A stretch of DNA of 64,000 nucleotides from Crocodylus rhombifer (lineage: Eukaryota > Chordata > Crocodylia > Crocodylidae): assembly GCA_038503035.1 (NCBI GenBank), contig JAVSML010024629.1, positions 135,799-199,798 of the forward strand, read 5' to 3'. Shown piece by piece: positions 35,872-48,277 of this stretch; position 1 is the stretch's first letter, and each line of letters opens with the position of its first letter. The notes under the pieces are model-generated. The model was given only the letters and a program-made list of their open reading frames with translations, had not been told where the DNA came from and searched no databases. The position numbers and the translations under genes are program-made.

Positions 35872-36727
35872 TAATCAACTGACTACTCAACAGTTAACCG
35901 TTGACTTCAATCATTAAGATATCAGTCAAGAATTCTTTTTGCTTTGAATCAACGTAAAAAAACCTTTAAAAAATTTCCAGAATTGGGCAAACCAAAACAG
36001 AATAAGTTTGCTATATCAGAATTCACACTTAAGGTAATTATTTTTATGACCCAAACAATAAAAGCAACAACTCATTTGACTTTCTGCATTATAAATGCAA
36101 GATCAAACAAAAACTCAAATGGAGTAGTCTCAAACAACTCAACCAATGAATTCTGACACCTAAATTGCACTACCTACTATACTCTATTGGGATCTTTTCT
36201 CTATTTTCAGTGAAATGTTCCTCTATTGTTAAGTCTGGGTTTGGGGGAAAAAATGCAATTCATCCTTCCAATGTTTTTTAATTGGTATATTCTCCTTAAT
36301 TCATAATTTGGTCAGCCATGGATATTACACTGACTTTGAACATTAGATATTGTTTCTTTTATCCACATTTCTTCGTTCTGATAATGAAGTATTAGAATTG
36401 TGAGTAATATTAAAACTGTTAGGACATCATTTAAGAAAAAAAGAACTGTATCGTAATACAAAAGCCTACTGATATATAGTCCACAATTTTACCATTTGCT
36501 GAAAAAGAAGAAATGAACATTCAGATACTAAACTGCTATTGATACCCTCTAGTTCGTCTGCCCTTCAATACTGTTCCCTCCAATATATATACTGGCATTG
36601 TGTTGTCTGCCTACCACACAGATGCCTGTTTTACTGACCAAATCAATCTTAGAAGTTCTAAAGCAAGTTTATGGCAATTGCTCTTTCATATATTTGGAAT
36701 TCAGTCTCTGTGACTTGTCTTTTAAGC

Positions 36728-36933
36728 CAGGGGTTCCCAAGCTGTGGTACATGTACCCCTGGGGGTACGCAAGCTATTTCTGTGGGTATGCAGGATAAAT
36801 TGCGTAATGGCAGATTTAATTTTTGTTATAATTATAATTGGCATAAAATATAAAATTAATGATGGTAGGAGTATGCGAGCAGCTGGTAAATCTGGAAGGG
36901 GGTACTCAATAAGAAAAAGTTTGAGAACCTCGG
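36728..36933. mobile_element. hAT-like short element with 8-base duplication
   Basis: The left end is CAGGGGTTCCCAAGCTGTGG and the reversed right end is CCGAGGTTCTCAAACTTTTT. Flanks TTTTAAGC (36720-36727) and TTTTAGGC (36934-36941) are 7 of 8 identical, the length expected for hAT. The 206-base inside is AT-rich and noncoding. Confidence 0.75.
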
Positions 36934-36941
36934 TTTTAGGC

Positions 36942-39400
36942 CATATCTAGACAATAAATTCACTATCCGCAGTGGTGCTGTCAAGAATAGGAACCCACGC
37001 AGGCTAGGCTGCCTTCTGGAGTGCTGGGGGCATGCTAATGAGCATTGTTCCATTGTTCCTTTCCCCTTTCCATCCTCACATAACACCTGTCTGCTTCCTG
37101 TTCAGTAAAAAGCCCACCCAATGCAGTGTAACATGACTCATGAAACCACTGCTGGCAACAAGTGTTCTGCACAGACATGTCACATCACCCCAGTCATATG
37201 GCAAAGATCAGAAAAACTCAATAAAGCAGCAGTTATATACTAACGTAACAGGCATTTCAAAGAGATTCCTCAGGCCTGATCTGTTACCTTTTATTTACTA
37301 TCTGGTAGATAAATTTTGTTTAGACTGACCATGCCATATCTAACTGAATGCTTCACTAAAATACTATCATATACTGATTTTGCATTGGTACAAAAAGTGG
37401 TCAACAAACAAATCCAAAACTTCCTTGCTTGCAGTATCACTACCTTTCACATGTACTGTCTTTTAACACTGGTTCCATTACTTTAAGATTTCCAGTGATA
37501 TTGGTATAAAATTCAATAGGGATTTCCAGAGATGCTAAACAACCACTCTTCCAATTAAGGTAATAAGAACTCATTGGGAAGGGGCAGGGTGGGGGGAGCT
37601 CATAGTATACTCGGAATTAGAGTCTTCAGTTTGAACCTTAAAATTTAAATTTAGTTTTGAAAATAACTATAAATTGCTACAAGTCAATTGCATTTGTTCT
37701 TTCCAGATGTCAATAACTCAGCCCAGGACAACCTTTACTGCACTATTAGTACTTAGGCCAGCATGAGATAACAGTATTTGTCATTTCAACCTTGGCAACT
37801 AGCTGTAATGACACCATTAAGTTCAAGCTTCCAAAACATTTAACAGTAGATTCTGCTGAAAAACACAGTTTTGCTACATAGTTTGAAAATAAATCATATT
37901 TTCCTCTTGAAAATACATGATGATGCCAGACATATGCTTGTTTTCAAAACAACAACTGTTTAAAATAAAGAACACGCTTTCTGATATTCTTGCCAAAAAC
38001 AACATTCTGTGGTTTAATGAAATATGATAGCAAACAGTTTACAGAGCTCAGAGAGCAAAAGGCTTTTTCAGTTGGCAAAGTACACCATATTTTATGTCCA
38101 CTTTCCTCCATTTTAAGATTGCCATTCAGCCTTTTTCAGGATGAATGCACAAAAAAGTACTTTGTCTCTCTCTCTAGTGAACATTTCAAACAGCCTAAAA
38201 AGCAATAGTGGATTCTAGAGGAAACTACATGATGCATGACAGCTTTTAAAGGGGGTATGAGGGTTTAGAGTAAAAGAGTAGTGTGTAAAAGAGACAAGTG
38301 TGGGGACGTAAAACGGACAGGGTCATAAAATCCGAGGAAGGAGATGAGACAAAAAAATACTAACGGTTTCATTTTAAGATACTGGAGACAGGGAGAAGAT
38401 ATTATATTGGCATTTTCAGCCTTTGCCAAAGTCAAGAGCCTTTGCCAAAAATTCTTCCCCTGCCTCAGTTTTTTTTGGTATCTCTTCATCTCATTTCTGA
38501 TGAAGAGGCATGATAAGAAATCTTAATACAAAAATTAAATTAAATCCAAATTAAATCAGCATCTCACTGTAATATGCAAATACAGTACTAATTTAAAATT
38601 TTTGTGATCCTGCAAAAGATTTACATTAATCGAGAACATGGAATTCTACTTAAGATTTTTCTGCCATTCTTGAAAACATAACTCTAACATTGCACCTGTC
38701 CTCTACATCACCAAAGCTGTCAGTCCCGATTTAGAATGAGCCCAACTCGTACACAGAACATTCAGTCTATGGTGTAAAAAAGAAAAAAAAAATGAAGGTG
38801 ACGCACACTGTACACATGCATGAGAGAGACAAACCATGCGAAGCTGCAAGTTCTTAGCATAGTAAGGAAAAAGTAGCTGAACCAGAAATTCTGAAGAGAA
38901 TATTCATCTCCTCCAGTGGACTTAATGTAGCATAAAGCAGCATGCTAGGTGTTTTAGACAACACATTTAACAACTATGGTCCCAGACTAGATTTTACAAC
39001 AGTGTTTCAAATCCAACAACACAGATTAATACTTAAACACTCATACAATATCTACAGCTACAGTAGACTGTATTTGTTTTTGCCTGTTAGGCATCCAAAG
39101 CAAAACCACCATTCCAGTGTGTAACTAGCTGGCCCAGTTGACAATAAGCTGCTTGTGCAACTACAGTGCAATGTTAAAAAGCTTTATTTCAGGTCTTGGA
39201 TTCAAAGTCAGTAAAACCACCTGAGGAAGGGGTCACCAGACCGGCTACCAGTGCGAACAAAAAAAATAAAAGAATGACCTGAAGGGCATCTTGCATTTGA
39301 AAGCTTGTCCAAGTCTAACCCAACTATGCAATTCATTCAATAAAAATTTTCACCCTAAGAAAACATGTGCTCTCACATAATTCCTGGACCATTGTGGCTA
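36942..39400. other. AT-rich unique DNA
   Basis: No transposon, RNA gene or convincing exon is recognised. Minus and plus frames of about 70 codons near 37990-38489 are open by chance and show no domain. Confidence 0.5.
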
Positions 39401-39590
39401 CAAATTCATTCTACCCTAACAAGGGAAAACAAACAAAACAAAACAATGGCTCTGGAGAGTCTTTATGGTCAGGTGAGGATCACAATGCCAAATCTGAAGA
39501 ATCTCTGAACCAGTTAGTCTCTAAGGTGCCATTCTGCCTTACCTTCTGCCTGATTCCAGACTAACACAGCTAACTACCTCTCTACACCAG
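39400..39590 (+). repeat. Dispersed repeat with TTAGTCTCTAAGGTGCC core
   Basis: Carries GTTAGTCTCTAAGGTGCC followed by GACTAACACAGCTAAC, the end of a repeat common in reptile genomes. The same core, split by a hAT-like insertion, occurs at 58715-59065. I am not sure of its class. Confidence 0.55.
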
Positions 39591-39649
39591 GGCTGTCCAA
39601 CCATAGAATGGCTGAAGTCCTCACACCACTCCAGTTAAGAGCCCTAAGT

Positions 39650-39790
39650 AGAGATGTGAAGACCCAGAAAAAAAACCTTTAAAAAGTGTGGTTTTTTTCC
39701 ATTTCCCCCCCCCCGAGGACTTTTTTTTTTTTTTTTCCGGAAAAATTGGAAAAATTGAAAATTTTTGGAAAAATTAAATAAAACCCCCCT
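39650..39790. repeat. Low-complexity AT/C-rich repeat
   Basis: Begins AGAGATGTGAAGACCC and continues as runs of A, T and C with repeated GGAAAAATT units. It resembles the end of a dispersed element with an AGGGATGTGAAG terminus; the mate end was not found. Confidence 0.45.
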
Positions 39791-40205
39791 TATGAAATAT
39801 TTTCTTTTAGAACAATGAAGAAAATGTTTAAAACAAAAGTGTTCATATATTGCTACGTTTTACTCCCCAAAGATGTTTTTTAATACTATGTAATAGGAAC
39901 ACTTCTCTGTAAAACTATCTACAGTATCAGATCATTACAATTCCTGTACGCCGAGGACAAGCAGTACAGTACAACTCTCAAATGCAAAAGCAAGATGCAT
40001 TTCTGCCCCCCTGGGCACTGCCATTTTCACAAAAGGAAGAAGAATTCAGTGCCTTCTTTGCTTGTGGACTTCCTCCATTGTTGACTTTTGATCCAGAGGT
40101 TGGTGGATCTGTTCCTGTCCTCCCGACTAGGCCTCAAAGGACTGGGAGTGGACACTGACAGCAGCATCCATTCATTCTTGGAGGGATTAGAAACAAGAAG
40201 CCTAT

Positions 40206-40975
40206 TAGGGCTGTGTGAAATGGCTACATTTCATTTTGGTTTCAGCCATTTCAGAGGACACCAATTCATTTTGGATCACTGTTCCGTTTCAATTCAGTCA
40301 AATCTGTTTCGGAGTTTCGATGCCGTTTTGGAAATTCAGATCGGCCAAAGAGAGGCAGGCACAGCCAGGCAGCTGGAGGTTCTCCTGCGACTCTTCCAGC
40401 TGTGCCTGACTCTGCCCCAGAGGCGGGAACCATGAGAGAAGAAGCCCCCATGGCTGCCGTGCCTGCCACCTGGCCCCAGCCTCCTGGCACTTAAAAAAAA
40501 AAAAAGCCCCGCACTCACCAGCTGCATCAGGAATAATCAGGGCCTCTCAGGGCTCACAACAGAGCCCCTCCCCCCCATGCAGCGTGGAGCAGTAGGAAGC
40601 AGCAGGGACTCCCCACCTGGTACCTGTGCAGCAGCTGTTGCATTGAGTGGGTGCAGCACTGCTTGGCAGGGTGCCACACGCTATCTGGAAGCTGGGACAC
40701 CAGTAGGCTGGAGCCCAGCACCACTCAGCCCCAGAGGCCCTAGCTCCCGGACCGCATGCAATGCCCTGACAAACTGCACTCCACCTGCGCCATGGGACAG
40801 CTGCCACGCAAGTGCCAAGGTGGGGAGAGGCATCCCCACTGCCACATGCTGCGTGGGGGGCTTTTCCACGAGCCCTCAGAGGCCGTGATCACTGGTACTA
40901 CTGCCTTTTTTTTTTTTTTTTTTTTGGTAAGTGCCAGAAGGCCAGGGCCAGGCAAAGCCTAGAAGTAGTAAGGCT
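40206..40975. mobile_element. GC-rich palindromic repeat element
   Basis: Starts with TTAGGGCTGTGTGAAATGGC and repeated TTTCATTTTGG-like units. A GC-rich body follows, bracketed by CTGGCACTT then A13 (40484-40505) and the inverse T20 then AAGTGCCAG (40906-40937). The internal inverted repeat suggests a foldback-type element. The frames inside are composition artefacts. The mate of the left end is missing on the right. Confidence 0.45.
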
Positions 40976-41099
40976 CTGTGGCACAGTTAAAATTACCTTA
41001 TCAAAAGGAATGCAAGGCTTGTACTGCTATTGGTCAGTCTATGGGCAATTGAAGAAAAAGGAATCTAAGTGGTTGTAGGTTATCAGTGTCCTTCAGAAG

Positions 41100-41620
41100 C
41101 TATAAATTAGCTGAAATATTTGGAAGCCATTCAGAAGGAAGATGCAGCTCTGTGAAAAAAAATTAGTTAGCTGTTGCCTGGATCAGTGGGCCCATGGACT
41201 CCAAGGAGCCCAAGAACTGCATTTCAGGGTCCTTCCCAGCACTCCTCAGATAGCATTGCTCGGGGATGCCTGACCTCGCTGAACTTTGTGAAAAGAAAAG
41301 CTTGCTGTGCATCAGGCATCAGAGGGACTGCAGTTAAGTTGCCGACACAAATTGCTTTTGTCTGTCATCATTTGTCTTGTTACTACCCGTAGTTGTGTTT
41401 TTGTTAAGTCAATAAATCTTTCTTACCTTTCTACCCCCGAACACACTCTCAATCTAAACCCTCCACGGGGGTGGGACAGGCAGGGGCTATAGGTTAGGAC
41501 TGAGGGGCAAGGGCAAGGGTATATTACTGCTGCTCAGGGCCACAAAGCAGCTGTGGGGACCCATATCCCCACAGCTGGACCCATATCCCAGTGAGTGAAG
41601 GGAGCTCTGATTTCCTATGA
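41100..41620 (+). mobile_element. Possible solo LTR
   Basis: Contains TTAAGTCAATAAATCTTTCT with AATAAA at 41411-41416, followed by a C-rich stretch ending in a CCACGGGGGTGGGAC hairpin. The ends, TATA box and target duplication are not clear, and no internal retroviral frame is present. The call rests on the polyadenylation-like signal in a compact GC-mixed unit. Confidence 0.25.
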
Positions 41621-42307
41621 TACAAAAACCAAAAGCAAATGCCAAAATATATACGTACTTAGAATTTATTTTATTATAAGGATTGAGACAGTGGTAGGCT
41701 TCAAAACTGCATGAAAATTGTAAATATATCAATAAAATATTGTGCTCAAATGAGAGAGAGAGAGATTTCTTTTTAACCATGGAAAAATGCAGATTTGGGG
41801 TATTTTAATCATAGAATCTGGGATTCTATGATTTAGGGGCACGCCAGAGTTTGTGCCAGGGTGGGAGAGGGCTAGGAGCCGGGGTGGGTGAGGGCTAGGA
41901 GCTTGGAAGCCCAAGAGTCGACTTACCAGGGATCCCCTGGTGGGACAAAGCTCCGACCTACAAGCAGTGTTCCCACAGGGGGCGGGGCTGCAGGCAGACA
42001 CAGCTGATTGACTGGCTCAGCTGACTGTCTGATTGGCTCTGCTGACAGGCCCGGGAAATTTGAACCCAGGATAAACTGTCTGGCCAAAGCAGTTGACTGA
42101 GGATGCCAGAGGGAGCACACATGCCCCCGGTATCACCCGACCCTTGAGGAGGCGGTGGCAGCAGCAGCAATCTGCAGCTAAGGGACAGCTGCGGCAATGA
42201 GAAAGTAAGCCGGGGGAAGTGAGCAAGTGGGGCCAGGCGCTGGCGATCGGGCAGGGGACTCTTTCCCTATTTAGCCGCACTGGGCGGGAGCCACGCTCCG
42301 GACCCGC

Positions 42308-43499
42308 ATGAACAGGGAGCATGAACAGGCACGCTCTTTAGGGGTGCCCTGGAGTTTGCACCGGGGCTTGCACAGGGAGGTGCACGAGAGGCCACAGGCA
42401 GCGGAAGAGCCAACGGCGGCAGCGGCAGCGGAAGAGCCAACGGCGGCAGTGCGTGAGGCTGAGAGCATAGGAGTTGTCACGCGGAGTGCAGCCAGGGCTC
42501 CTGCCCCACAGCTGCCTCCTAGCGCGGGGACAAGTGAGGCTTCCACGCAGGTGGGGCCATCTGCCTGTGGGGGCTGCCTGGCTTGGTCCCTGGGGGGGAT
42601 GTGGGGGCAGGGGCTTCTCTCACCTGTCCCACCTGTGCCAGGATTGCGGCGCTGGAGGGGCAGGTGAAAGAGCTCCAGGTGGAAGTGAGCAGGCTGCAGG
42701 GGATCAGGGCCCTGGAGGACAAGATTGACAGGTACTTTCTCTCCCTATAGGGCCCGCCCCCTCAGGCTGTCATCACCCAGGAATCTGCAGGAGGCAAATG
42801 GAGGATGGTCACCTCCAGGGCCAGACGGCGTCGCAGGCGGTGCGTAGCTGCATCAACTATCACCCCCGTTCAACTGGGGAACAGGTATGCAGCCCTGGCA
42901 GCGCTGGAGGAGACTGGGCGTGAGGAAGAAGGAAGGGAGGAAGCCACGCTCTCATCCAGCAAGCCGGCATCCATACCAACTGAGCATCATCCAGTGACCC
43001 AGAGGAAGAGACATCGGGTCATCGTCATAGGGGACTCCCTCCTCAGAGGAACAGAGGGACCCATCCACCACATGGACCCCAATGTGAGAGAGGTGTCCTG
43101 TCTCCCAGGAGCCAAGATTGGGAATGTCACAGGGAAGATCACTGACCTCATCCAGCCTTCCAACTACTATCCTATGGTCCTCATCCATGTGGGAACCAAT
43201 GATGCGGCCCAGAGTAGTCCAGACCAAATCGTGGATGACTATGTGGTTCTGGGGGCCAAGTTTAGAGAGCTGGGGGCCCAGGTGGTCTTTTTGTCCCTCC
43301 TCCAGGTTAGTGGAGGCCGTCAGTGGCAGAGCACCTGCATCCATGAGGTGAACTGGCGCCTCCGGAGTTGGTGTCGTCACACCAGATTTGGCTTCCTGGA
43401 CCATGCATTTCAGAGCAGAGGGCGTCCTGGGGTGTGATGGTCTCCATCTCTCCCCCAAAGGTAAGAGTTTGTTTTCTTACAGGCTAGTTGACATCCTCC
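42308..43499 (+). pseudogene. CR1 element H ORF1 (zinc-finger-like, coiled coil, SGNH esterase), broken
   Basis: The first segment has a duplicated EEPTAA unit and a Cys-containing stretch (CGGCLAWSLGGMW). A short heptad-like helix follows in another frame (ARIAALEGQVKELQVEVSRL) and ends at a stop near 42751. A second open part (42805-43437) has a basic stretch and the esterase: VIGDSLLRGTEG with the nucleophile Ser and HVGTNDAAQS. The last catalytic block, DGLHLSPKG, is out of frame just past 43437, so one small frameshift removes it. The domain order agrees with CR1 ORF1 proteins, which bind CR1 RNA; the role of the esterase is not settled. Confidence 0.8.
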
Positions 43500-43521
43500 A
43501 GCGGGCTTTAAACTAAGTTCG

Positions 43522-46416
43522 TTGGCGGATGGGGATCCACAGGAGCAAGACAAAACTCAACCAGGTGTAGGACCGGCCCAGGTAAGAGCTCAGGTATATA
43601 CCAAGGGACCAGTTGCCTCTCAGGTAGGGGGGCTGCCCAGGGCTCCCTCAGGGGGATTAAGGTGTCTCTTCACTAATGCAAGAATCATGGGGAACAAGCA
43701 GGAGGAGCTTCCTCTCCTGCTTGAAAGTAGTAAAATCGACCTGGTTGGCCTAATGGAGACATGGTAGGATGAAACTTTTGACTAGGCATTAGCCATAGAA
43801 GGCTATAGGTTGTTTAGAAGAGATAGGAAGGGGAAAAAAGGTGGGGGGGGGGGGGGTTGCGCTCTATGTTAGGGAACAGTATACCAGTTCTACCTTCCAA
43901 ATGGGACCAGAGGAAGGCTTAACTGAGATCCTGTGGGTCAAGCTCCAAGGAGGGCGGGGGAAGAGGGATCTGGTGGTAGGGGTTTACCCCAGGCCACCAC
44001 ATCAGAAGGAAGAGTTGGATCTGGAATTCTCCAGGCAGCTGGGGGAGGTGGTGCGTGCAAAGGCTGTTGTGGTCATGGGTGATATGAATTACCCTGACAT
44101 CAACTGGGAGGAGCAGTCAACCAGGTCTAGCCACTCACGAAAGTTCCTGACGTGTGTACAGGACCTACACGTCATGCAGGAAGTACTCGTCCCCACTAAG
44201 GAAAATGCCATGCTGGATCTGGTGTTAGCCTCTGGGGATGACCTGGTGGGGGAGGTGCTAGTACAAGGGAGGCTAGGAGACAGTGATCATGAAATGATCC
44301 AGTTTGCTATTCAGAGAAAGGTGGGGAGGGTAACTAGCACAGCACAAATGCTTGACTTTAGGAAAGCCAACTTCAATGTGCTCAGGGCAGTCGTCAGGGA
44401 GGCACTCAGAGCCCAGGGGGTAGCTAGTATGGGAGTCCAGGAAAGGTGGTCCTTCCTCAAGGAGGCTATCCTTGGGGCGCAGCGAGACGCAATTCCTCTG
44501 CGCAGGAAGGTGGGAAAAGGGTCCAAGAAACCTTCATGGCTGAGCACGGATATCCAGGCTGGCCTGAGGGCAAAGAAAAAAGCCTACTGGCAGTGGAAGC
44601 AGGGACAAAGGAGGAGTACACCTCCCTGACCCAAGCTTGTAGGGATTTGGTAAGGAAGGCTAAAGCAGCACTGGAGCTTAGATTAGCTTCTGGGATTAAG
44701 GATAACAAAGTCCTTCTTCAAGTATATAGGTAGCAAGAAGCCTCGAGGTAACACTGGACCCCTACGAGGCAGGGCAGGGCAGTTGGTGACAGACGCGCAA
44801 GAGAAGGCAGAACTCTTCAACAAGTTCTTTGCCTCCGTGTTCCTGTCTGCTGACAATGGGGTGCTCTTGGGTAACAGCGTAGAGAGGCACAGGAAGGATG
44901 CAAGTCCCCCGACTGTTAATTCAGACCTAGTTAAGGATTACCTGGAGGGCTTAGATGTGTCCAAGTCAGCAGGCCCAGACGACCCTCATCCGCAGGTGCT
45001 GAGGGAATTGGCTGGTGTCATTGCGGAGCCATTGGCACAGGTGTTTGAGGACTCCTGGTGCTCGGGCCAAGTCCCTGAGGACTGGAAAAGCGGCAGTGTG
45101 GTCCCTATTTTCAAGAAGGGGAGGAAGGAAGACCCTGGCAACTACAGGCCAGTCAGCCTCACTTCTTTCCTGGGGAAGGTCTTTGAAAAAATTATCAAGG
45201 GCCACATTTGTGAGAGCCCTGCAGAAGAAGTGATGTTGAGGGGTAACCAACATGGGTTCGCGCAAGGCCGATCCTGCCTGACTAACCTGGTCTCTTTCTA
45301 TGACGAGGTAACAAAGAGCTTAGACGTGAAGGAGGAAGTCAATGTCATCTTCCTGGACTTCCAGAACGCCTTCAGCACAGTGTCCCACCAATTCTGGTGG
45401 GCAAGTTGAGGGACTGCGGCACTGACAAATGCATAGTCACATGGGTGGCAAACTGGCTCCGGGGCACACCCAGAGAGTGGTGGTGGACTGGTCGATGTCG
45501 ACCTGGGAGGGTGTGGGCAGCGGAGTCCCCCGGGGCTCAGTCCTTGGGCCGGTGCTCAACATCTTCATTAGTCACCTGGACGAGGGTGTGAATAGCACCC
45601 TGTTCAAGTTCACTGATGACACCAAGCTGTGGGGTAACGTGAATACACCGGCAGGCAGGGACCGCATCCAGGCAGACCTGGATAGGTTAGAGAAGTGGGC
45701 GGATCTGAACAGGATGCAGTTCAACAAGGACAAGTGCAGAGTGCTGCACCTGGGGAGAGGGAACCAGCATTATGGTTACAGGCTAGGGGCTGACCCTCTT
45801 GGGAGCACAGAGGCAGAGAGGGATCCTGGAGTCATGATTGACTCCATGATGAATATGAGTCACCAATGCGACGAAGCAATAAGCAGAGCCAACTGCACCT
45901 TGTCACGCATCAACAGGGGCATCACTAACAGGTCCAGAGACGTCTTGCCCCGCCTCTACGCGGCACTGGTCAGGCTGCAGCTGGAGTACTGTGTCCAGTT
46001 CTGGGCGCTGCACTTCAAGAGGGACATGGAGAACCTGGAGAGGGTCCAGAGAAGGGCCGCTCATGTGGTTGGGGACCTCTGTGGCCAGCCCTATGAGAAG
46101 AGGCTGAGAGACCTGAATCTCTTCAGTCTCCGCAAAAGGAGACTGAGGGGGGGATCTTGTGGCTGCCCACAACCTTATCAGGGGCCAGTAGCAGGGACTC
46201 AGGGGAAGTCTGTTCACCAGGGCCCCCCTTCGAGTCACCAGGAACAATGGCTACAAGCTGAAGAAGGATAGGTTTAGGTTGGATATCAAGAAGAACTACT
46301 TCACTCTAAGGGTGGCCAGAGCCTGGAATAATAGGCTTCCCATAGAGGTGGTGCTCTCACCTTCCCTGGAAATCTTCAAGAGGAGACTGGATAGGCACCT
46401 GGCTGGGGTCTTATGA
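43522..46416 (+). pseudogene. CR1 element H ORF2 (endonuclease and reverse transcriptase), multiply broken
   Basis: The pieces follow CR1 ORF2 order. 43522-43767 is the start of the endonuclease and ends at LMETW, where TGG has become TAG. A G-run near 43842 shifts frame. 43841-44629 continues the endonuclease with VVVMGDMNYPDINWEEQ and LGDSDHE (SDH intact). 44783-45409 and 45429-46271 are the reverse transcriptase, with NVIFLDFQNAFS in place of the usual FDFxKAFD and FTDDTKLWG in place of FADD. The true C-terminus (RLDRHLAGVL) is at 46384-46416. It is not functional. Confidence 0.85.
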
Positions 46417-46589
46417 CCCCACCCACCCCCAGTGCTCCTTCCTGTCCATGGCAGGGGGTCGGACTAGATGATCTGTCCAGGTCCCTTCCGACTCACTGAT
46501 TCTATGATGCCTGCTGGTGAGGCAAGTGGGGGGACCCAGGCAAAGGAGCCTACCCGGAACCATCACTGGGGACCCAGCTGGAGGCCAGA

Positions 46590-46800
46590 CAAGGCAGCTG
46601 ACCTCCTGGTCATTTGGGGCCAAAAGACACACTCAAACAGTTCAAAGTGGGCCACCACAATGAATACATCTTACAGGTGGTAGCTGCCCAGATGGCAGAG
46701 CTAAGGCACCAGAAGACATGGAAGCACTGCCACACAAAGGCCAGCTGTGCAGCAACAGCCCACTGGCAGCTGACCCAGAGGTGCAGGCGGCTCTGCTACA
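46590..46800 (+). pseudogene. Decayed Harbinger-type Myb/SANT-like DNA-binding domain
   Basis: One frame reads KAADLLVIWG, and after a one-base shift the next reads LKQFKVGHHNEYILQVVAAQ and then MAELRHQKTWKHCHTKASC. This order (L..IWG, then QL+.GHRNE.IY..VA..M, then H.RT..QCRTK) is that of the Myb/SANT-like protein encoded by PIF/Harbinger transposons and by host genes derived from it. The QCRTK motif is changed to HCHTK. It starts 80 bases after CR1 H ends and fades beyond 46800. Alternatively it is a retrocopy of a host SANT-domain gene. Confidence 0.5.
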
Positions 46801-46979
46801 ACACCCATACTACAGCCCAGGCGGCCATCCAGTCCTCATCTGGGTCTGGCAGGAGCACAGTCATGGCAGGTCTAAGGGGGCAGATGCTATCACAGGTGGC
46901 AGCTGGTCATAGCCAGGCAACAGTACCTACTGCCAGACTGCTACAGTGGGTAGAGGGTGCAGGGCCGTTCTAGGTCAGG

Positions 46980-47880
46980 GTTGCTGCAGTAGTCCAGCTG
47001 GCACAGAGGGCTAATGTCCCCAGATACCAACTGGCCAGGCCTCAGAAGTCCCTGAGGGCAAGTAGCCCTGAGCTGTTTGCCAGGGCAACTTTTTATATTG
47101 CTCGCCCCAGCCTCCAGTTCCCCCTGGCTGCAGATCCAGGAGGAGCTGGGCAGGTTCAGTTTGCCCCAAATGGCACAATTTGGCCATGCCAAAGTACACA
47201 TTCAGGCACATGTGCTGAGGCACAGATCTCCAGCACAAATTTGTGCCACTGCTATTTAAGTTGCTGGAAGCACACATGCCCCTATGGCCATGTCCAGAGA
47301 AGTGCAGCCATTCAGTATGTGGTGCCACAGACATGTCTGTGGCACCCCCTACCACATATTCAGGTGTTCTTTGTACTGCAAGGGAGCAGCTTGGGGGGGA
47401 GGGGTTGACCCCTGGATCTTCAGGGGTCAAAAAAAACCCATGTAAAAAAAGAGGAGCAGCACACATGGGAACAGCACGTACTGCTCAAAACTGGAGCCTG
47501 GCCAGATGGAGGCACACACTGTCTGCCAGCCAGGTTCCAAGCAGCAGAATTGCCACCGCTGCAGCCCCAGGACCCGAAGTAAGGCTTCTGGGGCCAGTCC
47601 ACAGCCTCCCCTGCCCCACCCAGAGTAACCTGCCATGTGTTAGAGGATGCATGGCACAGGCGTTCCCCAGGGAAAACAAGGGTTTCCAGTGCTAGTTGTT
47701 CCCGGGGAACCAAACATCCAGGCTCATGTGGCCACGGCCTCTGTGTGCATCTTGGAATGATGTTTGCACACCTAAGAGTGTGTTAACGTTGCTTGGCAGC
47801 CTGCAGCATTCATGAAAGGATCTCACAGCACCCTTGCTGAAAATCACTGGTCTACAACCTTAGAGCCAGAACCAGACACA
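46980..47880. mobile_element. Decayed hAT-like sequence related to 56595-57295
   Basis: Carries blocks seen in the element at 56595-57295, such as GGCCATGTCCAGAG and the GACCCCTGGATCTTCAGGGG hairpin with flanking GGGTTTTTT/AAAAAACCC. Near 47839 it has TGAAAATCACTGGTCTAC, like the end of CAGTGGTTCTCAACC-type elements. Boundaries are unclear; two decayed elements may overlap. The frames here overlap on both strands and are not called. Confidence 0.4.
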
Positions 47881-48277
47881 GCAATCACAGGTGAGGCAGA
47901 GCAGATACTCACAAACGGGACAGAAAGAGAGAGGGGAACAACCAATTAACCCAAAATTCCATGGAGACAGAGGACCAGGAGAGGGAGAAAACAGGCAACA
48001 TCCACTTCAGCCATACCAGGATTCCATTCACCACTACTGTTAAGGTTGTGGTACGCAAGTTGTAAGGGGGCCACAATATGTATTTGGACCATACTATTCT
48101 AAGGGTACAAAGGACAGCAAACTTTAAGAAATACTGACTGTAAGCCTTCTGCCAGGACCCAAAAGCCACTATTTCCCCCTCACCCCATCATCTAGCTTTC
48201 CCTCTCCCAGCATCAAGTAAAGAGGCTTTTATGCTCTCTCCTTCATGTCCAGGAGAGCTAGATGTAATTTAAAAAAA
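47881..48277. other. Short unique spacer
   Basis: About 400 bases between the hAT-like remnant and the next CR1. The 86-codon minus frame here has no domain. Nothing else seen. Confidence 0.5.

Larger units (their letters stand above)
41831..46508 (+). mobile_element. CR1 element H, near full length, inactivated
   Basis: About 4.7 kb of CR1 in plus orientation: a GC-rich 5' region (41831-42307), ORF1, ORF2 and a 3' end with GGCAGGGGGTCGGACTAGAT closing in GATTCTATGATG. GATTCTATGAT also lies at the 5' junction (41822-41832), either a target match or the tail of an older CR1. Frameshifts and nonsense changes break both ORFs. Because it keeps a long 5' region it shows the CR1 layout better than the other copies here. 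Confidence 0.85.
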
